Of a stretch of DNA of 35,890 nucleotides, positions 1 to 9,241 are shown piece after piece. Source of the DNA: a virus; IMG/VR virus record IMGVR_UViG_3300025313_000072, positions 1 through 35,890 of that record; one strand, 5' to 3'. Position 1 is the stretch's first letter. Each line of letters begins with the position of its first letter. The position numbers and the translations under genes were made by a program. The notes beneath the pieces are model-generated. The model was not told the origin of the DNA and ran no database searches. It saw nothing but the letters and a program-made list of their open reading frames with translations.

Positions 1-143
1 ACGCCGCGCTTGCGCCAGAGCTAGCTGCGGCGGCCAGGGGGATCGGCGACGTCGCCGAGGCGATGCGCCGGGGGCAGGAGGCGATGGGCGGCCTATCGGG
101 GGCGGCGACGGAGCTTCGGGCGCTGCTCCGCGAGCTCGGGGTC
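1..143. repeat. Terminal direct repeat, left copy (circle overlap)
   Basis: Bases 1-143 match bases 35748-35890 with one difference: A at position 17 against C at 35764. The change is the third base of a proline codon and is silent. The tape-measure frame runs unbroken through the join, so the overlap shows a circular or circularly permuted molecule. The exact part is 126 bp (18-143), a length that a k=127 de Bruijn assembly could produce by itself, but the match continues 16 bp past the mismatch. Confidence 0.95.
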
Positions 144-1442
144 GCGGCCGATGCGGACCTCGCCGAGGCACTCGGCAAGGTCGAGGAGCGCGCGGGGCGG
201 GTCGCCGCCGCATTCTCGCACAATGCGATCAGCGCGCGTGAGTTTACGGGTGCCGTCAACGCGCTCGGAGCCGAGGTGGAGAAGGCCGGCGGGGATGCGG
301 AGGCGTTCCGAGAGCGGATCTTCGGCTTGTCCGGGGGCCTGGACGCGCTCGTCGCCGCGGGCGGGAACGTCGGCGGGATCATGCGGGAGCTCGGCATCGC
401 GGTCGGCTCGAGTAGCTCGGCGCTCGAGCACGCCACGGGGAAGGCCGCCGTGCTCGTCGCCGCGCTCCGTGATGGGACGATCAATCAGGGGGAGTTTTCC
501 GCGGCTGCGGCCGAGCTCGCGGATCGGACGCGCAAGGCGGGTGGCGACGTGGATATTCTTGTCGATGTGCTTGAAGAGCTTAGCGGCGTCTCGATCGTCG
601 CGGCTGCGGAAACGGGATCGCTAAACGCGGCGCTCGAGAAGCTCGGGGTAGTCACGGCGTCGCAGCTTGCGGGCCAGCTCGCCGCCGCTTCGGCCCTTCT
701 CGAGAGGCTCGAGGCCGCGGAGCGCGATGGAAGGATCAGCGCGGACGAGCTCGCAGCCGCTAAGTCCAGGCTACGCGCGCAGCTTCTCGCGGCCGCGGGC
801 GGAGTCGAGGAGCTCGAGCGCAATGTCCGTAGCTTGCTCGGTGCGGAGGATGCGACGGCGGCAAGTACGGAGAGCTTGGCCGACTCGCTCCGCGAGCTCG
901 GGGTGCTAACCCAGGAGCAGGTCGCGGCGAAGATGGGTCTTCTCAATACGAGGCTAGAGAATCTCGCGGTCGCGTTTCGCCAGGGCGTAATCGACGAGGA
1001 GCGTTACGCTGAAGGCGCGCTCAAGGTATCCGAGGAGCTTGATCGACTTCGCGGCACATCGTCGGATCTTGGCGCCGGCGTATCCGGGCTCAATACGCAG
1101 ATGGGCGAGCTTGCGAACGGGCAGGAGGTTGCGCAGCTTCGTGCGTCCTCGCTCCGCGGCGAGATGGGCGCGCTCGCCGGCGAGCTGATCGGCGTCGCGA
1201 ACGCGGCCGAGCTCGTCAACTCCGCGCTTAGCCGAGTCTCGGGCGTTGACTTCGATCGGCTCGTCGATCAGGTCGGGCTCGATGAGGCGGTCAAGGTCGC
1301 GGTCGCTTCTGGTGCGACGTTCGACAAGGCGCAGCGTCGTATCTTCCTTCCCGGGGGCGGCTCTCGGCTTGTACTCGCGGCGGGAGGATTGTTCACTTCT
1401 GATCGCGGCTTCAACGCCGATGGCACGCCGAGGAGGTTCTAG
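1..1442 (+). CDS. Tail tape-measure protein, C-terminal part (joins 32795-35747)
   Basis: This is the C-terminal third of the tail tape measure, which sets tail length and occupies the tail lumen. The frame is open from base 3, and an ATG at 63 is only an internal methionine. Rejoined with 32795-35747 the gene is 4,395 bp and 1,464 codons long without a frameshift. The segment is alanine- and leucine-rich and helical, as expected for tape measures, and carries four consecutive repeats of about 85 residues (126-1142). The last 90 residues lose the repeat and become more globular, ending in a GGGSRLVLAAGG-type tail. The stop lies 3 bases before the next tail gene. Assignment rests on size, composition and position after the tail-tube gene. 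Confidence 0.9.
   Translation, partial: AALAPELAAAARGIGDVAEAMRRGQEAMGGLSGAATELRALLRELGVAADADLAEALGKVEERAGRVAAAFSHNAISAREFTGAVNALGAEVEKAGGDAEAFRERIFGLSGGLDALVAAGGNVGGIMRELGIAVGSSSSALEHATGKAAVLVAALRDGTINQGEFSAAAAELADRTRKAGGDVDILVDVLEELSGVSIVAAAETGSLNAALEKLGVVTASQLAGQLAAASALLERLEAAERDGRISADELAAAKSRLRAQLLAAAGGVEELERNVRSLLGAEDATAASTESLADSLRELGVLTQEQVAAKMGLLNTRLENLAVAFRQGVIDEERYAEGALKVSEELDRLRGTSSDLGAGVSGLNTQMGELANGQEVAQLRASSLRGEMGALAGELIGVANAAELVNSALSRVSGVDFDRLVDQVGLDEAVKVAVASGATFDKAQRRIFLPGGGSRLVLAAGGLFTSDRGFNADGTPRRF
126..1142 (+). repeat. Four 85-residue tandem repeats in the tape measure
   Basis: Counting from the methionine at 63, repeats begin at residues 22, 107, 191 and 276, giving periods of 85, 84 and 85. 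Each opens with a LRELGV-like motif (LRELGV, MRELGI, LEKLGV, LRELGV). Each continues with a helical stretch, a turn of the type DGxIsxxEf, another helix and usually an AGGD or AGGV motif. They are diverged at the protein level, so the duplication is old. The fourth copy is recognisable for about 60 residues, so its end is approximate. Confidence 0.8.
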
Positions 1443-1445
1443 CGG

Positions 1446-2798
1446 GTGTCGATCGAGACTCCGAGCTATTCGACGAGCGTAGCGCCACAGGCGGTGCCGA
1501 GCGTAGCGAGTCACATCAACTACCTCGTGGATCGCCTCGGCCCTTCCGCGTTCGACGGCGGCGCGATCGGATGGGACGATCAGACGCGGCTCTACGATGA
1601 TCTCGACTCCCCCGTCGCGACGATGCTCGGGGATCTGATCGGCTACCCGGCGTCCTCTCACGCCTTCCGCGATCTCTACGCGCTCTCAGCCAACAATGTT
1701 TGGGTAGTTTGGTTTACTAACCAGACGAACCTTTACGACGACAGTAACTCTACATATGCGACATCTAGCACCACCTCCGATCCAGCCGTTTATGGTGACC
1801 GAAGATCCCCGCTGGTGATCGGCTCGCCAGTCTCGCTCGCTATCCCGAGCGGGCACGGACTGAAGCAAGGCGATTACATTTATATCAGATACGGCTCATC
1901 CAGTTCAACGACTCTAACCGCGCACATTCACGCAGTCACGGCAAGCCAGGGCGCCGGAGCCGGGATTTCGATTCCAAGCTTCGCGACTGCGATACCAAAT
2001 AGCTCGGCTGGGCGGTATTTCACAATCCTCATCAACAGAAACAATTCACCGACGTCGGGATATATCATTCACGAGATGCGGATTGTGACCCTCGGCGGCC
2101 CTACAACGAACGCCGTCCGCTACGATCGAGGCTCTCCCTCTCTACTCCATACGCCCTCGCGGCTCGTGATCCCATCAGGTCACAACCTGCCAGCCGCGCT
2201 CTCGCTAACTCTCGGATACGGCGAGACGTCGGTCTACTCCGCGAGGGTGGTGCACGCTACGCGCGTGCTCTCCTCTGCGGATGCAGCGGGTGCGATTACC
2301 TGGGATTTCGCCTCGTTCCCGGACGCCCCGGGCGCCTCCGGCGCCTCGATCTCGCGCTACATTTTCTTCGAATTCGGCGCCGTAACGAGCCTGATCCCGC
2401 AGGTCGGAGAGCTTCGCTTCACCGATACGCCAGCCGGCTCGCTTCAATTCGCGACGACGACCCGCGGCCCTGTAATCCGCCGCGATATGCAAGCGCCGAA
2501 TAACGTGATTGGCTCCGTTCTCGGCGGCCGAGGCTTCGGTATCTCGAACGGTCCCGCGCGCCGGCTCGTCGTGTACGACTATCACAAGCTTCGCGGCGCG
2601 GATCTCGCGACGCTCGATGGCGCATGGTCCACCTCGCGCCAGGGCGCAGATCCGATCATGGTCAGGCTTCACGATGGCGAAGAGCTACCGATGCGGGTTG
2701 TCGGATTCGAGCGGGATCAAGACTCGAAGATTCTTCTCGCCGATCTCGGGCCATCGTATCACATCACGATCACCCTACTCGAGGAGCCCGAGTCGTGA
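1446..2798 (+). CDS. Probable distal tail / tail-tip protein
   Basis: A 450-residue protein from a GTG start 3 bases after the tape-measure stop. I do not recognise the family by motif. Its place directly after the tape measure is where siphoviruses encode the distal tail (Dit-like) protein, which joins the tail tube to the tip. The sequence is rich in beta-strand patterns and serine/threonine. Residues about 130-340 contain two similar halves, each with an 'IPSGH' motif (IPSGHGLKQGDY and IPSGHNLPAALS), suggesting an internal duplication. The last 100 residues (VVYDYHKLRGADL onward) look like a separate conserved domain. The stop overlaps the next GTG start by four bases (GTGA), implying coupled translation. 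Confidence 0.55.
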   Translation: MSIETPSYSTSVAPQAVPSVASHINYLVDRLGPSAFDGGAIGWDDQTRLYDDLDSPVATMLGDLIGYPASSHAFRDLYALSANNVWVVWFTNQTNLYDDSNSTYATSSTTSDPAVYGDRRSPLVIGSPVSLAIPSGHGLKQGDYIYIRYGSSSSTTLTAHIHAVTASQGAGAGISIPSFATAIPNSSAGRYFTILINRNNSPTSGYIIHEMRIVTLGGPTTNAVRYDRGSPSLLHTPSRLVIPSGHNLPAALSLTLGYGETSVYSARVVHATRVLSSADAAGAITWDFASFPDAPGASGASISRYIFFEFGAVTSLIPQVGELRFTDTPAGSLQFATTTRGPVIRRDMQAPNNVIGSVLGGRGFGISNGPARRLVVYDYHKLRGADLATLDGAWSTSRQGADPIMVRLHDGEELPMRVVGFERDQDSKILLADLGPSYHITITLLEEPES

Positions 2799-5530
2799 GA
2801 CCGATGTTCGGCGATCAGCTCGAGCGGATCGCGCGGCAGACGCTCTATGTCGTCAACCTTGTTCAGCTCCGGACCTACGTTGCACGCGACTCGGCGCAGA
2901 TCGAATCACAGTATTTCCTGTCCGATCGTGCAGTCACTTACGGCGCCAACGCCTACTTCCCCTTCCTACTCGAGGTCGGGGAGCTCTCTCACGCGATCGA
3001 GCACATCCAGGCACTAAGCGGGCGAACGGGGATGCGCCGCTCCTGGGGATTCTCGGCGCGCAATGGCGAGATTATCGGTGGAACAACGCTCTGGGGCGAT
3101 CTTCGCCGTCGGAAGTTTCTCACGCTCGAGGTCGCATGGGCTCAGCTCTTTCTTGATCGGCCTGGCACCGCGGCGGACTGGGCCGCACAGGTCGCCGCGA
3201 TGAGCGGCGATGAGGCAACGGTGCTCTTTCGCGGAGAGCTCGATGAGGCTCCGGGGCTCTCGGAGTATCGGCTATCGTTCTCCTTCCGCTCGCTTGATCT
3301 ATCGAGCGTCCGCTACGACTACGCCGCTGTGACGGATTACGCCGCGCCGGATGATCGCGGCAAGGCGTTCCCGCTCCCGATCTTCGGGTTCACGGGGCGC
3401 CAGATTAGAGCGACGAATATCGATGCTCGCGATTCTGCGGCGGCTCACGAATACGTTACGACGGGCATCGCCGGCACTTCGAGCCCACCCTTCCAGCTAT
3501 GGGTAAGAGGCAGGCAAGGGAAGACGATCGAGATAAGCCCGAGCACGTCCGGATTCAGCTACTCGGCGTTCACGACTCAGCTCGGTCGCACGGCACAGAA
3601 GCTCTCGATTGCGAAGGCTACGGTAGACGCCTACGCGATTTTGCTTGACGGCGAGCTGCTTACTTTTGGCGATGCACTAGAGGTATTTACGCAGATTCGA
3701 GGTACGTCCGGATTGGGCGGAGCGTTAACGAGTGTCACGGATGCGCTCATCCGTGTCATTTGTGGGTATCAGCGCGTATCTACTGACGTATACGAGACTC
3801 AAGATGGCGTGCCTAGCTTTATGGACCCGCTCGTAAACGTAATGGGTGACGGCTATTCGGTTGAATCGATCCTGGCGCATATGGCGTTTGATGGCGGCGC
3901 TAATGTGGTGATGGTCGAACGAGCGTCTGGGACCAAGATCATCCATCGCAAGCTGCGCAATCGCGCCTCGGAATGGCCCACCCCGATCGTCGAGATCCCA
4001 TACAAGCTCTGGCAAGCGCTAGAGGAAGAGGTCAAACCGTTCGCGGCGATGGCGACTGAGTTCACGTTCCTTTCACACTGGTCAGCTCTACGCGGTACGC
4101 CGGGCGATCCGAGCGCATACGCGGGCGCGACGGTGCTCGATGAGGCACACCCGAGCATTCCGGATAGCTTCGGGCCAGCCCTGATCGGAAACGATGAATA
4201 TCAGCTCGCGGTCGATTCGATCGGCCGCATACCGCATGAGCCTTTCATGTACCGCTCGCTCTTTGTGGATAACCAGCGTCGCGCCGTATCAGTAGTCCAC
4301 GCGCGAGCGATCTTTGACCGCGGTAGCCTCTTTCGCCTCGTCGGCGTTCCGCACGTCTACGCCTGGCGCCTCGAGCCCGGGGACATCATCGGCTTCACTC
4401 CGCCGTGGACCCGCACGGCCGAGCTCGCCTCTGGGATTCCGATTCGTGCTCGCGTCCTCGAGACTACATACCGCCCGCATGACGGCTTCGTCGATCTTGT
4501 CGCAGTCGAGGTCTTCGGGCTCTCGGATCAGCTCGTGGCGTTGTGGTCCGCTAAGGCTACGCTCGCATTGACGCTATCCATTCCGACTAACGCCGTCGCA
4601 ACGTGGACGGCAACTGCTACGAAATCGTTTACGCTCACCGCCTACGGCTATCTTGCGGCGAGCTGGACGGCAACCGCGACAATGGACGCTGAGCTTCCAC
4701 ACATCTCCGCCGAGTGGCTCGCGTTCGCCACGCTCTCCGGGTCGCTTACGGTCGATGCGGCCCTCGCCGCGACATGGGCGGCGACCGCGACGCTTGTAAT
4801 CGTGCCATCGAATGAAGAGTTCATCGGAGGGTTCCAGCGCGTAATCGTCGGGCAGCCGCAGGCGGATTTCGCTCATATGGCGTGCCTGGAGTTCAATGGC
4901 ACGACAGATCGGCTGGACTACGTGCTTGAAGAGCCGGCAGGCATCACGACAGACTGGAGCATTCTCGTATGGGCGAAGATCGGAGGTCCAGGAGTTGTCC
5001 GGACGATCCTTCGTATTAAGCGCGCGGCGTCTCCGCACTCGAATATCCAGATCGACGTCACGGCAGCAGACGAGCTCCGCGTGCAGCTCTGGAATACGAC
5101 TGGCACCGTGTTCAAGGATTACGAGACGACGGACTCCGCGCTAGCTTATGACCGCGGCTGGCAGCGCTGGGTTCTGATCTGCGTATCGTGGAACGGCACG
5201 ACGCTAAAGCTATACCGCAACGGGACGGAGCTTACGGCGCTATCGAAGCCGACGGACGCGGCTGGGAGTCAGGCTTACACGGATCGCTCGATCCACGTCG
5301 GCTCAAACGATGGCGCTACGTTCTTTTCGGGGCGCCTCCATTCGCTCGCGTTCTTCGATCCGTCGCTAACCGAGAACGATATCCGCTCAGCGTTCGCTCA
5401 TGGCTTCGGATCGCACCTGAATATCTTGGCGTTTGTTGACGAGTTCGCTGGTTTTCCCGCCAGATGGTGGCGCTTCGGCCGCGCCGGGCAGCTCGCGGAC
5501 GCCGAGGTTGGGACGAGGGATCTAACGTGA
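2795..5530 (+). CDS. Large tail-tip protein with C-terminal LamG-like domain
   Basis: A 911-residue protein. The open frame extends upstream inside the previous gene, but a GTG at 2795 overlapping that gene's stop is the likely start; ATG 2804 is the alternative. The first 620 residues are a large tail protein of the kind placed next in siphovirus tail tips (hub or baseplate-like). Residues about 625-715 hold five short repeats built around W-x-A-x-A-T, probably beta-strand linkers. From about residue 695 a LamG / concanavalin-like jelly-roll follows: LEFNG at its start, then WSILVWAKI, a W..V.VSWNGTTLKLYRNG strand and a final IHVGS...FSGRLHSLAFFD. This fold commonly binds glycans, so a role in host-surface binding is inferred. 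The stop overlaps the next GTG. Confidence 0.7.
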   Translation: MRPMFGDQLERIARQTLYVVNLVQLRTYVARDSAQIESQYFLSDRAVTYGANAYFPFLLEVGELSHAIEHIQALSGRTGMRRSWGFSARNGEIIGGTTLWGDLRRRKFLTLEVAWAQLFLDRPGTAADWAAQVAAMSGDEATVLFRGELDEAPGLSEYRLSFSFRSLDLSSVRYDYAAVTDYAAPDDRGKAFPLPIFGFTGRQIRATNIDARDSAAAHEYVTTGIAGTSSPPFQLWVRGRQGKTIEISPSTSGFSYSAFTTQLGRTAQKLSIAKATVDAYAILLDGELLTFGDALEVFTQIRGTSGLGGALTSVTDALIRVICGYQRVSTDVYETQDGVPSFMDPLVNVMGDGYSVESILAHMAFDGGANVVMVERASGTKIIHRKLRNRASEWPTPIVEIPYKLWQALEEEVKPFAAMATEFTFLSHWSALRGTPGDPSAYAGATVLDEAHPSIPDSFGPALIGNDEYQLAVDSIGRIPHEPFMYRSLFVDNQRRAVSVVHARAIFDRGSLFRLVGVPHVYAWRLEPGDIIGFTPPWTRTAELASGIPIRARVLETTYRPHDGFVDLVAVEVFGLSDQLVALWSAKATLALTLSIPTNAVATWTATATKSFTLTAYGYLAASWTATATMDAELPHISAEWLAFATLSGSLTVDAALAATWAATATLVIVPSNEEFIGGFQRVIVGQPQADFAHMACLEFNGTTDRLDYVLEEPAGITTDWSILVWAKIGGPGVVRTILRIKRAASPHSNIQIDVTAADELRVQLWNTTGTVFKDYETTDSALAYDRGWQRWVLICVSWNGTTLKLYRNGTELTALSKPTDAAGSQAYTDRSIHVGSNDGATFFSGRLHSLAFFDPSLTENDIRSAFAHGFGSHLNILAFVDEFAGFPARWWRFGRAGQLADAEVGTRDLT

Positions 5531-6975
5531 CGCAGCCAACGCTCCGGCTCGATTCCCCGGATGGCGCCTGGATCAGCTTTGACCCCGGGACCGAAACAGC
5601 GAAGCTCCAGAGCGCGGCCGCCGTCACGCTCGGCGTCGCGAATATCTGGACGCTCTCCGTCTGGGCCTATGTCCGGGCCGCGACCGCGGGGACGTTCTTC
5701 GCGACATTGCCCGCAACTGGGTTCCAGAATCGGATCCTGCTGCAGATAGATTCTGCCCACGGCTCGCTCTATCCGGAGGGAGAGATCGCCGTAACGCTGT
5801 CCGACAATACCGCCGGCACTCCGCTCGTACTTCGCCGCCGGCGCTACTCGACGCCCGCCATCGGGTGGATCCACCTCGCCGTGACCTGGGATGGCTCAGC
5901 GCTGCTCTTCTATCGCAATGGCCTGCTAGAGCCGCATATCTCGATCCGCGCAGAGGACACGGCGGCGATTGGCCAGATTGATCAGGCGCGCACCGTCGCA
6001 GTCGGGGGGACGCAGGGCGGCTCGCTCTTCCTCGATGGCGGCGTTCATTCAATCGCGCTCTGGAACGTCGCGCTGGGCGCGCTCGAGATCGCGGAGCTCG
6101 ATCAGGGCGGGCACGCCCTTGTGCCGCTTGAGCGCAATTTCGGCGCCTACCAGAGCGCGGCCGCGCTGAAGCATTGGTGGCGGATCGGCCAGGGTAAGGG
6201 ATCGGTCGGGGCAGGCGGCGCGCTCGTCGTCGATCGCGTCGCTTCGGGCGGGATCGATCTCGAGGGCGCGATGCAGGCGATTACGGACTACGACGACCGG
6301 ATGATCTTCTCGGGCGCTCCGATCGGCCGGTCGCTCGAGCTCGTCTCCGGAGCTCTCTATTCCGTACCTCCGACTACGCTCGGGATCGCGAATCAGTGGA
6401 CGATCGCATTTGCGCTAAAACCGATCGCCTACGAGGGCGTACTATGGAGGATCTCGAGCGGGGCGTCTAACTTTATCGAGATGTCAAGAGACGCCGCCGG
6501 AGCGATGCGCGTTCAGATCAACTCGAGCGCTGGGGCGATCCTCAAGGTGTACGACTACACCGCAGCGCTACCTAGCGGAGAGTGGCGCAGTATCGCGATC
6601 ACCTGGAGCGGCGCGGCGTTGAGCGTCTATTCGAACGCGGCCGCGTTGACTCCGATCAAGTCGACGGACGTCTCCGGCACGATGACCGATACGTCGCGCG
6701 TAATTCGCCTCGCCTACTCGGGCTCCGGCTCCGTCCGCTTCGCGTCGCTCGCGTTCTGGAATCGCGTTCTCTCTGCGGCCGAGGCGCGCGAGGTCGCGGT
6801 GGGACGCACCGCTATGAATCTTCGCGTCGACCGGTACGGCTACGCCGGCGGGGGCGAGATCGTGCACTGGTTCAAATTCGGCGAGGACGCGGGATCAATC
6901 GGAACGGATTACGCGGGCTCTGCTCCGTTCTCTTCTGGTCAGAGTCCGCTAAACTTGAGGGGGGATGCACCATGA
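5527..6975 (+). CDS. Tail protein with two LamG-like jelly-roll domains
   Basis: A 482-residue protein beginning at GTG 5527, which overlaps the stop of the previous gene; an upstream in-frame ATG (5464) lies inside that gene and is less likely. Two LamG-like domains follow each other, about residues 10-215 and 258-470. Both show the family's strand order: a WTLSVWAYV or WTIAFALKP strand, then 'W..LAVTWDGSALLFYRNG' or 'WRSIAITWSGAALSVYSN', then a closing strand ending in SIALWN or SLAFWN. They resemble the C-terminal domain of the preceding protein, so three copies lie in tandem across two genes. A carbohydrate-binding, receptor-recognition role is inferred. The stop overlaps the next ATG (ATGA). 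Confidence 0.75.
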   Translation: MTQPTLRLDSPDGAWISFDPGTETAKLQSAAAVTLGVANIWTLSVWAYVRAATAGTFFATLPATGFQNRILLQIDSAHGSLYPEGEIAVTLSDNTAGTPLVLRRRRYSTPAIGWIHLAVTWDGSALLFYRNGLLEPHISIRAEDTAAIGQIDQARTVAVGGTQGGSLFLDGGVHSIALWNVALGALEIAELDQGGHALVPLERNFGAYQSAAALKHWWRIGQGKGSVGAGGALVVDRVASGGIDLEGAMQAITDYDDRMIFSGAPIGRSLELVSGALYSVPPTTLGIANQWTIAFALKPIAYEGVLWRISSGASNFIEMSRDAAGAMRVQINSSAGAILKVYDYTAALPSGEWRSIAITWSGAALSVYSNAAALTPIKSTDVSGTMTDTSRVIRLAYSGSGSVRFASLAFWNRVLSAAEAREVAVGRTAMNLRVDRYGYAGGGEIVHWFKFGEDAGSIGTDYAGSAPFSSGQSPLNLRGDAP

Positions 6976-7358
6976 GCGCCTTTTCTAATTATCTTGAGCA
7001 GAAGATCCTTGAGCTCGTATTCAAAAACCTGAGCTACGGCCCGCTCGCAAATGTGTGGGTGGCGCTCTATTCCGTCGCACCGAGCGACTCCGGTGGCGGC
7101 ACGGAGCTATCGGGCGGAGGTTATCTGCGCGTATCGACCGCGCCCGCCGGATGGACGGTGACGGTAGGCGCGCTCACGAATGCGAGTGATATCGTCTTCG
7201 CAACTGCGAGCGCGACCTGGAATATCGTCGCTGCCGGGATCTTTGACGCATCGACCGGCGGGAACCTGCTCTTTCATGGTGGCGTTACTCCGACCACGAT
7301 CAACTCCGGCGGGCAAGCGCGATTTGTCGCCGGGCAACTCAATATGACTCTGGACTAG
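6972..7358 (+). CDS. Short tail-associated structural protein (Gp80-like)
   Basis: A 128-residue protein from ATG 6972, overlapping the previous stop by four bases. The central block VALYSVAPSDSGGGTELSGGGY followed by an R, then W and a phase of small beta strands, is the signature I associate with a widespread short phage structural family placed beside tail fibres (mycobacteriophage Gp80-like). Its length fits that family. The function is not established; location between receptor-binding-type proteins and the fibre suggests an adapter or minor tail protein. The family name is recalled from memory and needs a profile search. Confidence 0.6.
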   Translation: MSAFSNYLEQKILELVFKNLSYGPLANVWVALYSVAPSDSGGGTELSGGGYLRVSTAPAGWTVTVGALTNASDIVFATASATWNIVAAGIFDASTGGNLLFHGGVTPTTINSGGQARFVAGQLNMTLD

Positions 7359-7361
7359 CGA

Positions 7362-8957
7362 ATGTCCGACGTTGAGGCCCCGGGCGCGTGGACGAAGGAC
7401 CGATTCCCGAGCGGGAATGATGGTGACGTTCTTCGCCGGCGCGACGCCGAAGCGGGGGGCTTGGCGTTTGAGGCGATACCCGATCTCTCCGCGCTCGAGG
7501 CTCTAAGTGGGACGGGGCTCGCGGCGCGCACGGCCGCAGATACTTGGGCTCTTCGGTCACTGGTGGGGCCAGCGGCGGGAATCACAGTCTCGAATGGCGA
7601 CGGCACTGGTGGTAACCCGACGCTGGCCCTTGCCAATGACCTCGCGGCGCTCGAGGCGCTTGCCGGGACTGGCCTTGCCGTGCGCTCGGCAGCCGATACT
7701 TGGCTGCACCGCAGTATCGTCGCAAGCGGTGCCGCGCTCGCCGTCGTCGATGGGAGTGGCGTAGGAGGGAATCCAACGCTTAGCCTCGCGGCCGATCTCG
7801 AGGCTGCCGCCGCGATTTCCGGTTCCGGAATGATCGCGCGTGACGCTACCGGTCCTGACTGGATAGCGCGCACAATCACCGGCTCCAGCTCGATCAACGT
7901 CGCGAACGGCGACGGGGTGGCCGGCAATCCGACGCTCAGCGTGCTCGCGGCGGGGGTGGATCATGGCGCACTGTCGGGCCTCGCCGACGACGATCACGCT
8001 GGTTACCTGCTGCTGGCGGGCCGATCCGGGACCGGAAACAATGCCCTGCTCTCGACCTCGGCCGACGGACAGATCATCGGGAGCGGGATCGCCGCCGGCA
8101 ACCTAGACCTTCGCGCGAGCAACCAGACCGACTACACCGGTGCGGTCACGGTCGGCAAGGGCGCGGGGGACTACGGCACGACGAGCGCCTACGCGCTCAA
8201 GATATGGCCCGATGGCCTTCGCATCGGCCTCACTGGGCTCGCCGCAGGAGTAGCGTTCACCGGGACGCTCGTCCAGGACACCGACACCCTATTCGGCCTA
8301 CCCTCGATCCAGCTCCTCTTCGGCGGCTACACGCACGAGAACGTCGCTGGCTGCACGGGGATCGCCACATCGACACCATTCTATGGGGCGATCACGCAAC
8401 GCAACGTCACTGCCGTCAACTCGACAGGCGCTGTTGTCTCCTACGTCAGCACCCCCGTGGTCACGCGCACGGCCGCCGGCACGATGACCGCCACCGAAGA
8501 GTCCAGCTACTCGTCGGCCATCCGCGTCGACAACGCCACCGCGACACTCGCTCGCGACTTCGCGGCTCGCACTGGCTCTATCGCGGGCGGCGGCGCAATC
8601 ACCACCCACATCGGGCTCGATATCGAGACGCTCGTCGGGACGACACCGGTATCAATTCGGTCGAGTGGTGCAGCGATCGACGCACGCCACGCGGGCGGGG
8701 TGCGCCTGGGCTTATCGACGGCTGGCGCAGACACCCTCTTGCACCTCACAGGGACCGCCTCCCGCGTCGCTGCAATCACACTCGACGAGGAGAGCAACAC
8801 GCCCGCGAACCCGACGGCTGACTCACAGATGCGCATGTACTGCCGAGCTAACAAGGTGATCTTCCAGTGGCTCGACGGGGCGACCGCCCGTTACAAATAT
8901 CTCGACCTCACGGGCACTGGCGTCACCTGGGTTCACACGACGACGGCCCCTACTTAG
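7362..8957 (+). CDS. Tail fibre protein
   Basis: A 531-residue fibre protein from ATG 7362, three bases after the previous stop. Residues 42-197 are three repeats of about 52 residues, each with ALSGTGLAAR, then DTW, then a strand ending in GNPTLAL; such glycine- and asparagine-punctuated repeats form trimeric fibre shafts. Residues 200-220 carry HGALSGLADDDHAGYLL, a motif frequent in phage fibres at a shaft transition. The remaining 300 residues are beta-rich without a recognisable enzymatic or chaperone motif; the end (CRANKVIFQWLDGATARYKYLDL) looks like a small tip domain. It is probably the receptor-binding fibre. Confidence 0.75.
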   Translation: MSDVEAPGAWTKDRFPSGNDGDVLRRRDAEAGGLAFEAIPDLSALEALSGTGLAARTAADTWALRSLVGPAAGITVSNGDGTGGNPTLALANDLAALEALAGTGLAVRSAADTWLHRSIVASGAALAVVDGSGVGGNPTLSLAADLEAAAAISGSGMIARDATGPDWIARTITGSSSINVANGDGVAGNPTLSVLAAGVDHGALSGLADDDHAGYLLLAGRSGTGNNALLSTSADGQIIGSGIAAGNLDLRASNQTDYTGAVTVGKGAGDYGTTSAYALKIWPDGLRIGLTGLAAGVAFTGTLVQDTDTLFGLPSIQLLFGGYTHENVAGCTGIATSTPFYGAITQRNVTAVNSTGAVVSYVSTPVVTRTAAGTMTATEESSYSSAIRVDNATATLARDFAARTGSIAGGGAITTHIGLDIETLVGTTPVSIRSSGAAIDARHAGGVRLGLSTAGADTLLHLTGTASRVAAITLDEESNTPANPTADSQMRMYCRANKVIFQWLDGATARYKYLDLTGTGVTWVHTTTAPT

Positions 8958-8965
8958 GAGAGACC

Positions 8966-9241
8966 ATGGCACTCAGCGCAAGACAGAAGCGAGCCATCGC
9001 CAACGCATTCGATGCCACGATGGTCGGAAGCTCAGTCGAGCAACAACTGACGAAGGTCTTTGACCTGCTGCTGCGCCCCCGCGCCGAGCAGACGACCGCG
9101 ATTCGTGGGTGGCTCGCTGCGCACCGCACGCGACAGTTAGACCTACGCAGCCAACTCGTCCAGAGCAAGCTCGACAACGAGGCAAACATCGATCAGGAAG
9201 TCACCGCGGTTGATGCGGTCCTCGCAGGGAGTGACGTATGA
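8966..9241 (+). CDS. Small helical protein of unknown function
   Basis: A 91-residue protein with an AGGAG ribosome binding site overlapping the fibre stop, five bases before ATG 8966. The frame is open further upstream, but the strong site fixes this start. It is mostly charged helix (LSARQKRAIANAFDA, LTKVFDLLLRPRAEQ, RQLDLRSQLVQSKLDNEA), soluble, with no cysteine. It sits between the fibre and the lysis-type genes and overlaps the next ATG by four bases. No family recognised. Confidence 0.7.
   Translation: MALSARQKRAIANAFDATMVGSSVEQQLTKVFDLLLRPRAEQTTAIRGWLAAHRTRQLDLRSQLVQSKLDNEANIDQEVTAVDAVLAGSDV

Noticed and set aside
63-1442. A free-standing 459-residue gene starting at ATG 63
   Set aside because: The frame is open from base 3 and is continuous with 32795-35747 through the terminal overlap, so ATG 63 is internal to the tape measure.
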